Below are positions 54,309 to 61,363 of a DNA stretch of 64,000 nt, piece by piece (position 1 is the first letter of the stretch; the number at the start of each line of letters is the position of its first letter). The position numbers and the translations under genes were made by a program. Source of the stretch: Rohdeia mirabilis (GTDB taxonomy: Bacteria; Planctomycetota; UBA1135; GCA-002686595); NCBI GenBank assembly GCA_007750655.1, contig CP036290.1, forward strand, positions 248,001 through 312,000, written 5' to 3'. The notes below the pieces were generated by a model that was not told where the DNA came from, ran no database searches, and saw nothing but the letters and a program-made list of their open reading frames with translations.

Positions 54309-56603
54309 TCAACGCCAGAAGCGCGCGCTGCCGCGGTGGTCGAGGTCTTCGGAGAGCTCGGCCAGCTTCGCCCGCGAGCGAGTCAGGCCGTGCTCGGCGA
54401 GGACCTTGCCGGCCTGCACGAGAGCCTCGCGGAAGCGCGGTGCGTCCTCGCCGCGCAGCTTGGGCAGCACCTTCGCGTAGACGACGGCGTCGAGCGCGTC
54501 CTGCAGCCCGAGCTGGCCGCCATCGACCTGGTTCCGCACGAGGAAGTCGAGCACCTCGTCCACCACGCGCCAGCCGAAGTGCATGCGCGCCGGAGCGAGC
54601 GCCTGCATCAGGTCGCCGAGCAGGGCGCGCGCCGACTTCGCGCTGTCGCTGGTCAGCTCGCGCCCGTTCCAACGCGGGTAGGCGTCCAGGTCGATGTCCC
54701 AGAACTCGAGCGTGAACGCCCGGTCGAGCACCTTGTCCGAGAGCCCGTGCGTGGTCTCGTCCATGTTCACCGTGCCGATGAGGACGAGGTTCTTCGGGTA
54801 GGGGATGCGCGGGGGCACGCCGTCGAAGACCTCGCCTTCGCTGTGCAGGTGGATCCAGTTGCCGGTCTCCATCGCCGACAGGAGCGGCGCCATGTACTGC
54901 TCGGGGTGCGAGAGATTCATCTCGTCGAGCACGCAGACGAACGGTTCGCTCGGATGCTCGACCACGCGCATCAGGAACTCGAGGAACTCCGTGCGTACGT
55001 AGGCGTCGCCGCGCAGCGGGTTCACGTAGCCGAGCAGGGCGGTCGGGTCGTACCAGCCGGGTTGGACGGCTACCACGCGAAGGTGCGTGTTGGCGCGGGG
55101 GTCGCCGTCTTCGAAGAGTGACCTGGCGTAGCCACATGCGAGCAGCGTCTTGCCGGAGCCCGAGAGGCCGGAGAGCACGGCGAAGTGGCGCCGCGCGTTG
55201 GCCCACAGGCCGGCGTGGAGTTGGGCGACGAGGGGCGGGGGGAAGGTGCCGTGGGCGGCGAGGCGGGTGGTGATCGAGGTGAGCTTGGGAATGACGAGGG
55301 TCGTGTCCGCGGCGACCGTGGGCTCGTCTTCGATCTCCTCCTCGTCCACGTCCTTCGGGACGAAGGGTTCCGGTTGCCAGGTGATGAGTTTGGCCCACTC
55401 CTCGCCTCGCTCGGTAAGCCGTGTCTCACCCGAACCCGTAGCTTCCAGCACGCCGAACGAGCGCAGCCACAGGAGAATCGTCGCCGGCTCCCGATCCGTG
55501 GTCCAGCCGGGATTCAGCCTTTGAATCCCAGCTGAGAGCGATTTCGACTTCTCAGGCCCATGGTCGCGGAGCCGACGCAAGGCCTCGTCAAACCCCAGCG
55601 AGTGCGTGAGGAGAAGGTCGGCAAGCTCGATCGGATCGCAGGAGTCGAGCAGCGACTCCCCACGTTCCGTAAGGGTGTACAGATCACCCGTTCGGTCGAT
55701 GACACCGAAGTCGGCCCGCATCGAGTTGATCCAGGTTCCGAGAGTGCTGTCCTTGTGGGTGGGCGCGCGTTCACGCAGAAAGTCGAGCAGCTCATCTCGA
55801 GTTACGCCGTGGCTCACGAAGTCCGTGGTTGCGATGAGGGTCTCGAGCTTGCCCTTGATTGCGACGATTCCCTTCCTGCGCCGTTCGGGCGGCAGCGGGT
55901 GAAGCCGGCGGCTCGTCCCTGTCTCGACGCCCCGCGAGAGGGAGTCAACTCCTCCGTCGTGCAGTCTCAGGAGCATGCTCGAGAGCGCGAGCCGCATTGC
56001 CCGGTCCTCGGCGCTACTGCCGCAGGGACCGAGCACGGTCTCGAACCGCTTCGCGACCGCAATGCTCCGAACGAGAGGCTTCTGGATGCTCTGGAGCCCG
56101 AGAAGCTCCTGGAGCTGACCGAGTCCCGTCGGGTGGAGCTCGGACGTCAGGGCCTCCGGGTGGAAGATCGAAGCACCGCGACGGAGCCAGGCATAGGGGC
56201 GCGCGTCGAGAAGCGAAGCCAATAACTCCGTGCTCGCGTCCAGGTAGTCCTCGAAGAAGCGTCGCCGCGCCTTGATCGGGCCGGGAGACGTGGTCAAGGA
56301 CCACTTCGCGAACCACCGACGGAACTCTTCATTGGCGATGGCCTCTTCGTCGATCTCGGGAGCATGCCAACTCACCGGGATGGGGTTGGATCGCCAGATT
56401 CGTTGATGGAGATCGATGCTGGCGCGTTCCGCCTCGTCGGCCTGTGCCGCGAACTCGATCAGTTCGACGAGGGCCGGGAACCAGGTCAGTTCCTCAGCGA
56501 AGGCGCCGGGCTGGGCGAGAATCTCGTTGCAGGCCTGTGCGAGACCGTCGTCGGTCGTGAGGTCGAAGTCGGGCAAGGTACTCCCCTGGTTGCTGAGAGG
56601 CAC
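54309..56603 (-). CDS. McrB-like AAA+ GTPase/ATPase motor subunit
   Basis: 764 aa. The C-terminal AAA_5 (McrB) motor: Walker A VLSGLSGSGKTLLACGYA (near 480), VVAVQPGWYDPTALLGYVN, Walker B CVLDEMNLSHPEQYMAPLLSAME (near 550), and the McrB consensus LIGTVNMDETTHGLSDKVLDRA. About 450 residues upstream are specific to this protein and include winged-helix-like segments (DTLYTLTERGESLLDSCDP-like, with TRLTERGEEWAKL). This is likely the target-recognition part, replacing the methylcytosine-binding domain of E. coli McrB. It lies directly before the DUF2357 nuclease gene and the two should form one McrBC-like complex. Confidence 0.87.
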   Translation of the reverse strand: MPLSNQGSTLPDFDLTTDDGLAQACNEILAQPGAFAEELTWFPALVELIEFAAQADEAERASIDLHQRIWRSNPIPVSWHAPEIDEEAIANEEFRRWFAKWSLTTSPGPIKARRRFFEDYLDASTELLASLLDARPYAWLRRGASIFHPEALTSELHPTGLGQLQELLGLQSIQKPLVRSIAVAKRFETVLGPCGSSAEDRAMRLALSSMLLRLHDGGVDSLSRGVETGTSRRLHPLPPERRRKGIVAIKGKLETLIATTDFVSHGVTRDELLDFLRERAPTHKDSTLGTWINSMRADFGVIDRTGDLYTLTERGESLLDSCDPIELADLLLTHSLGFDEALRRLRDHGPEKSKSLSAGIQRLNPGWTTDREPATILLWLRSFGVLEATGSGETRLTERGEEWAKLITWQPEPFVPKDVDEEEIEDEPTVAADTTLVIPKLTSITTRLAAHGTFPPPLVAQLHAGLWANARRHFAVLSGLSGSGKTLLACGYARSLFEDGDPRANTHLRVVAVQPGWYDPTALLGYVNPLRGDAYVRTEFLEFLMRVVEHPSEPFVCVLDEMNLSHPEQYMAPLLSAMETGNWIHLHSEGEVFDGVPPRIPYPKNLVLIGTVNMDETTHGLSDKVLDRAFTLEFWDIDLDAYPRWNGRELTSDSAKSARALLGDLMQALAPARMHFGWRVVDEVLDFLVRNQVDGGQLGLQDALDAVVYAKVLPKLRGEDAPRFREALVQAGKVLAEHGLTRSRAKLAELSEDLDHRGSARFWR

Positions 56604-57021
56604 GAGCGCCTCACACGGCCAGAGTAGCCACCATGCCTTCGTCGTTCATTCCTCGTCGGCTTCCAGTGGCTCGAATGCGACGTCCTGGAGCGGAGCTGGA
56701 CGTGCAGCCCTGAGGTGGTGGGTCGATCCTGGGCGCGACCACCTCCTCGCGTCACTGACGGTGAAGGGCCCACTGATCCATCGGCTCGGCCTCGAGGTTT
56801 GTACTTGGCACACCGATGTCGAACCCCCTCGACATGAACTCGAGGTGCAAGTCCAGCTCGGGGCTGACGCGCGCTCACTCCCCAGAGGCCGCCCGATTCG
56901 AGATCCGAGAAGTGGGCTCGCTCTTCGTCAACCGCTGCAGTCACATCGATAGCGGGGCACCAGGCGCCGCGAGCAGTGTGGAGCGCCAGTCTTCGCAAGG
57001 TGGCTCCGCTACCATCCCCCC
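56604..57021. other. 418-bp interval without a recognisable gene
   Basis: It separates the leftward McrBC-like pair from the rightward YgjP-like gene. Open frames are short and without motifs. It should contain divergent promoters and marks the right side of the defence island. No direct repeat of the tRNA-Arg end was found here. Confidence 0.4.
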
Positions 57022-57561
57022 GTGCCCACCCCGCCCAACCTCCCTCTTCTCACCGGCTACCCCGAGACCACGCTCGCACCCGTCCGCGAACTGCTCGCCT
57101 CCGGCCAACTCGGCGCACGCATTGCCGCGCGCTATCCGGACCGCCATCCGTACACGACGCACAAACTCCTGCACGGCTATGTCACCGAGTTGAAGCAGCG
57201 GCACATGAAAACGGCCAAGCCCGTGTCGAAGGTGCTCTACGACGACCGCCTCCTCGTCGTCGAGCACGCGCTCGGGCTGCACACCTTTCGCTCGCGGGCG
57301 CACGGGGCGAAGCTGCGCGCACTCAGCGAGATCCGCGTCGCCGGGCTGTTCAAGGACGTGGCGCCCGAGTTTCTGCGCATGATCGTCGTGCACGAGTTGG
57401 CTCACCTGCGCGAGCGCGAACACAACAAGGCGTTCTATCGGCTGTGCACGTCCATGGAGCCCGAGTACCACCAGTTCGAGTTCGACCTGCGGCTGCTGCT
57501 GACGGCGCGCGAGGTGGAGGGGACTGTGGGCAACGAGGCGCCGAGGGCCGAACCGCGGTAG
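57022..57561 (+). CDS. YgjP-like (DUF45) zinc metallopeptidase
   Basis: 179 aa. The C-terminal half contains the zinc-protease motif VVHELAHLREREHNKAFYRL (HExxH with the third ligand in EHNKAFY), followed by SMEPEYHQFEFDLRLLL, as in the YgjP/M48-related family. The N-terminal 50 residues (RELLASGQLGARIAARYPDRHPYTT) are an extension not typical of the short E. coli YgjP. About 150 bp of that extension is duplicated at 61061-61208. A GTG at 57022 is the only sensible start. The function of the family is not settled; it is frequently found near restriction genes. Confidence 0.85.
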   Translation: MPTPPNLPLLTGYPETTLAPVRELLASGQLGARIAARYPDRHPYTTHKLLHGYVTELKQRHMKTAKPVSKVLYDDRLLVVEHALGLHTFRSRAHGAKLRALSEIRVAGLFKDVAPEFLRMIVVHELAHLREREHNKAFYRLCTSMEPEYHQFEFDLRLLLTAREVEGTVGNEAPRAEPR

Positions 57562-57635
57562 GCCGAGGCCCCGGCGCCGTTCGCGACGGCCCCGCCCGTC
57601 GAGCGCAGCCACAGAGTCGCTAGACTCCCCGCCCA

Positions 57636-59261
57636 ATGCCCTCCCCCCCGCCGATCCCGAACAGCCGCAACCCCCGCCGCACCGCGATCACCCGGCTCCT
57701 CGACGTCGTCGAGTGGCTGGGCAACCTGCTGCCCCATCCGGTCACGCTGTTCGCGCTGATCTGCGTCGGCATCCTGCTCCTGTCGGGCATCGCCGGGTAC
57801 TTCGAGTGGCAGGTCGCCGACCCGCGGCCGAAGAACGCCGAGGGACGCGCGGAGGACGGGATCATCCGCGCCGTGAGCCTGCTCAACGCCGAGGGGCTGC
57901 GGCGCATCTCGATGGGGCTGGTGACCAACTTCACCTCGTTCGCGCCTCTGGGCACCGTGCTGGTCGCACTGCTCGGCGTGGGCGTGGCCGAGCGCTCGGG
58001 CCTGCTCGGGGCCGGCATCCGCGCCATGGTGCTCGGCGCGCCCAAGAGCCTGCTCACCTCGGTGGTCGTCTTCGCGGCGGTGGTCTCGAACACCGCCTCG
58101 GAGATGGGCTACGTGGTTCTGATCCCGCTGGCCGCCGTCGTCTTCCACGCGGTGGGCCGCAATCCGCTCGTGGGCTTGGCCGCCGCCTTCGCGGGCGTGT
58201 CCGGCGGCTACTCGGCCAACGTCCTGATCGGCACGGTCGACCCGTTGCTCGCGGGCATCACGACCGAGGCGGCCCGGCTGATCGATCCCTCGTACGCGCC
58301 GGGCGGGGTGAACGAGGTGCTGCCCACCGCCAACTACTACTTCATGGTGGTCAGCACGTTCCTGATCACGGCCGTGGGGACGCTGGTCACGACGAAGATC
58401 GTCGAGCCCAAGCTCGGTCCCTACGACCCGAGCCGCGGCGAGGAGGGCATCGAGGAGACGACGCGCGACATGGGCGCGCTGTCGCCCGTGGAGAAGCGCG
58501 GCCTGATGCTCGCGCTGGCGACGATCGGAGTGATGGTCGCGGGCCTGTTGGCACTGGCGTTGCCCGAGAACGGCTGGTTCCGCGACCCCGCCGACAACGA
58601 GACGCTGGTCCAGGACCTGCGGCCGATGCTCAAGAGCGTCGTCGCGCTGATCTTCGTGTTCTTCATCGTCCCCGGCATCGTGTACGGACGCGTCACCGGC
58701 TCGCTGAGAAACGACCGCGACGTGATCGACGGCATGGCGAAGGCGATGAGCTCGATGGGGCTCTACCTGGTGCTGGTGTTCTTCGCCGCCCAGTTCGTCG
58801 CGTTCTTCAACTGGACCAACCTGGGCACGATCACGGCCGTCGTGGGGGCCGACCTGCTCCAGCAGTGGAACCTGACCGGGCCCCTGGTCTTCGTGCCGTT
58901 CATCCTGATGTGCTGCTGCGTCAACCTGATGCTCGGCAGCGCGTCGGCCCAGTGGGCGGTCACCGCGCCGGTCTTCGTGCCGATGCTGATGAGCGTCGGC
59001 TACAGCCCTCAGGTCATCCAAGCCGCGTACCGCATCGGCGACTCGACGACCAACACGATCACGCCGATGATGAGCTACTTCGGCCTGATCCTCGCCTTCG
59101 CCATGCGCTACGACCGCAAGCTGGGGATCGGCACGCTGATCTCGATGATGCTCCCGTACTCGGTCGCTTTCCTGGTCGGATGGGTGGCGCTGTTCTACGT
59201 GTGGGTGTTCGGGTTCGGGCTGCCGGTGGGGCCGGGGGCGCCGACGTACTACGTGCCTTGA
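57636..59261 (+). CDS. AbgT-family transporter
   Basis: 541 aa. About 11-13 hydrophobic segments with the AbgT hallmarks: LPHPVTLFALICVGILLLS near the N-terminus, ISMGLVTNFTSFAPLGTVLVALLGVG, SNTASEMGYVVLIPLAA, GGYSANVLIGTVDPLLAGIT, and the re-entrant region SASAQWAVTAPVFVPML with GDSTTNTITPMMSYF. The E. coli member imports p-aminobenzoyl-glutamate; other members export sulfonamides. Length matches the family (about 510-550 aa). The ATG at 57636 is preceded by a 74-bp gap after the YgjP gene. No folate-salvage hydrolase is encoded nearby, so the substrate is open. Confidence 0.93.
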   Translation: MPSPPPIPNSRNPRRTAITRLLDVVEWLGNLLPHPVTLFALICVGILLLSGIAGYFEWQVADPRPKNAEGRAEDGIIRAVSLLNAEGLRRISMGLVTNFTSFAPLGTVLVALLGVGVAERSGLLGAGIRAMVLGAPKSLLTSVVVFAAVVSNTASEMGYVVLIPLAAVVFHAVGRNPLVGLAAAFAGVSGGYSANVLIGTVDPLLAGITTEAARLIDPSYAPGGVNEVLPTANYYFMVVSTFLITAVGTLVTTKIVEPKLGPYDPSRGEEGIEETTRDMGALSPVEKRGLMLALATIGVMVAGLLALALPENGWFRDPADNETLVQDLRPMLKSVVALIFVFFIVPGIVYGRVTGSLRNDRDVIDGMAKAMSSMGLYLVLVFFAAQFVAFFNWTNLGTITAVVGADLLQQWNLTGPLVFVPFILMCCCVNLMLGSASAQWAVTAPVFVPMLMSVGYSPQVIQAAYRIGDSTTNTITPMMSYFGLILAFAMRYDRKLGIGTLISMMLPYSVAFLVGWVALFYVWVFGFGLPVGPGAPTYYVP

Positions 59262-59404
59262 AGTGGGGTGGGGGCTTGGCGGCGCCGAGGGGCGGGCGCT
59301 GTGTCGAGGGCGATGCAAGTTCAGCGCCTGCGATTCGGTACTGACCGAGTCTCGAGCATGTGATGCAGCTCTTGCTGGAGCATCGGTGGAGTACCTTCCT
59401 CACC

Positions 59405-60466
59405 ATGGCCATCTACGAGTTGAAGGAGGACGGCATCGAGGAGCTGCGGGCGACCTCGTTCCGAATCGAGGGGGTCAACGAGCGTCAAGACCTACAACGG
59501 CTCCTGCGCAACGAAATCCATGTCGTCGACCCCAACGTCATGGTCCTCGCCGAGGAGTTCGGGCGGTGGGACGACAGCCGGCGACGCATCGACCTCCTCG
59601 CGCTCGACAGGGACGCCCGCCTCGTCGTCATCGAGCTGAAGCGCACCGAGGACGGCGGCCACATGGAGTTGCAGGCTCTGCGGTATGCGGCGATGGTCTC
59701 TCGAATGACCTTCGAGCAAGCGGTGGACGCCCACGACCGATGGCTCGCGGCCAATGGGAAGGAGCCGCGCGCAGAGCGAGCCATCCTCGATTTCCTCGGC
59801 TGGAGCGAGCCGGACGAGGAGCGCTTCGGACAGGACGTTCGCATCGTCCTCGTCTCGGCCGATTTCTCGAAGGAGCTCACGACGTCGGTGCTCTGGCTCA
59901 ACGAGCGCGACCTGGACGTGCGGTGCGTCCGCCTCAAGCCGTACTCGGACGCTGGCCGGGTCCTCGTCGACGTCCAGCAGGTCATTCCGCTCCCCGAGGC
60001 CGACGAGTACGTCGTCCAGGTTCGTGAGAAGGAACGCCGCGAGCGTCGATCCCGCGAGTCCGGCCGCGATTCCACCCGCTACGACGTGACCATCGAAAGG
60101 ACGCTCTTCGAGCGTCAGTTCAAGCGTCGAGCCATCCACCTCGTCGTCAAAGCGCTCTGCTCGAAGGGCGCCACGCCCGAAGAGATCTCCGAGGTCGTCT
60201 CGTGGAGGGGTGGGAAGCTCTGGCGCGAGACGGAAGGGGCCGTGAGCGCCGAGGAGTTCGCCCTGCGCATGGAAACTGACGCGAGGAACGGTGGACCCTC
60301 CTGGGAGCCCGGTCGCTGGCACAGCGGAGAGGACGGACTCGTTCGCAGCAACGGTCGGACGTGGGCCCTCACGATGCAGTGGGGGCCGCGCACCGGCGAA
60401 GCCATCGACTTGTTGCTCACGCACTGGCCCGACAGCGGAGTCGAGGTGCGCGAATCCGACGGTTGA
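59405..60466 (+). CDS. PD-(D/E)XK nuclease-like protein (NucS/DUF4268-like N-terminus)
   Basis: 353 aa. Residues about 20-115 form a restriction-endonuclease-like fold: LRNEIHVVDPNVMVLAEEFG, then D63 in RRIDLLALDRD and E77/K79 in LVVIELKRTEDGGHMELQALRYAAMV. This is the pattern of NucS-like and DUF4268-like proteins. A Glu/Arg-rich linker (about 205-230) precedes a C-terminal domain (IHLVVKALCSKGATPEEISEVV and beyond) that I do not recognise. Start at the ATG at 59405 (MAIYELKEDGIEEL); an in-frame upstream ATG at 59360 lies in poorer context. It could be a further defence or repair nuclease. Confidence 0.72.
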   Translation: MAIYELKEDGIEELRATSFRIEGVNERQDLQRLLRNEIHVVDPNVMVLAEEFGRWDDSRRRIDLLALDRDARLVVIELKRTEDGGHMELQALRYAAMVSRMTFEQAVDAHDRWLAANGKEPRAERAILDFLGWSEPDEERFGQDVRIVLVSADFSKELTTSVLWLNERDLDVRCVRLKPYSDAGRVLVDVQQVIPLPEADEYVVQVREKERRERRSRESGRDSTRYDVTIERTLFERQFKRRAIHLVVKALCSKGATPEEISEVVSWRGGKLWRETEGAVSAEEFALRMETDARNGGPSWEPGRWHSGEDGLVRSNGRTWALTMQWGPRTGEAIDLLLTHWPDSGVEVRESDG

Positions 60467-60831
60467 CGTTGTCAATCGACCCGCTTCGATCCAGTCTCGT
60501 CGTCACGGCCGTGCGGGCTCGTTGCCGGGGTGGACTCATGCGACCGACCAGTGCTCTTCTTCGAGCTGCCTAGCCGCGGCGAACCGCCGGACCCTGAGAG
60601 TCGATGTGGCGCCCGCCGATCTCAGGTCGCCATCAGTGAGTCCTGGGCTCGGTAGCCTCGAGGACACGGGCTACGTCGTGGCAGCGATCGCGCCGATGCC
60701 GGAGACGCTGCAGGGCTCGTTCATCCCGTCGAGGCAGCTCGGGTGATCTGCCAGGCGGGTGCGGACACCAGACCTTCGCCACAATCTCGAGATTCTCACT
60801 CGCGTCTCACCACCCCCCGGGAACCCCACGG
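60467..60831. other. 365-bp interval without a recognisable gene
   Basis: Open frames are short and lack motifs. The stretch leads into the sigma-factor remnant at 60832. Confidence 0.35.
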
Positions 60832-61208
60832 GTGGACGACATGAAGGACCTCCACCTCGACGCCGCCGACCTGACCTGGCTCTCCAGCCTCGCTCGGGCG
60901 TTCATCCGAGAACCGAACGCGGCCGACGATCTGGTCCGAGAGACAGCGATCGCCGTGCGCCCGCATCGCCACCGGATCGCGGGACCGCAAGGTGCGAGAC
61001 GCGAGTCGCGGTATCCACCGCGTACGTGCGGCACGTTCCAACCGGGTCGGTGCTCGCGCTCGTCCGTGAACCGATCGCCGCCGGTCAACTCGGCGCACGC
61101 AGCGCCGCGCTCTCCCCGGACCGCCATCCGCACACGACGCGCGAACTGCTGCACGGCCATGTCACCAAGCTGAAGCAGCGGCACACGAGGATCGCCGAGC
61201 TCGTCACC
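60832..61208 (+). pseudogene. Mosaic pseudogene: ECF sigma factor remnant joined to a partial YgjP-like copy
   Basis: From 60832 the frame DAADLTWLSSLARAFIREPNAADDLVRETAIAV reads as sigma-70 region 2 N-terminal helices of an ECF factor, but the region ends after about 45 residues without region 4. In another frame, 61061-61208 (VREPIAAGQLGARSAALSPDRHP, HTTRELLHGHVTKLKQRH) aligns without gaps with 57081-57228, the N-terminal part of the YgjP-like gene, at a constant offset of 3980 bp. Neither part is a complete gene. The sigma remnant just upstream of kinase 5 suggests a former sigma/kinase cassette later disrupted by insertion of the copied segment. Confidence 0.65.
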
Positions 61209-61363
61209 AGAATCCCCTGCGACCGCGCGCGTGGTGAAGGGGACGGGCAAGAGCGGTGCGTGCGGCCCTGGACTGGCGCGGTGATGGGTGTGGAGGCGCT
61301 TGGCGGCTCGCTCGGCCGACAACTGTGGACCTCGGGCGACGGGTCCCCGAGGATGGTCCGGCC

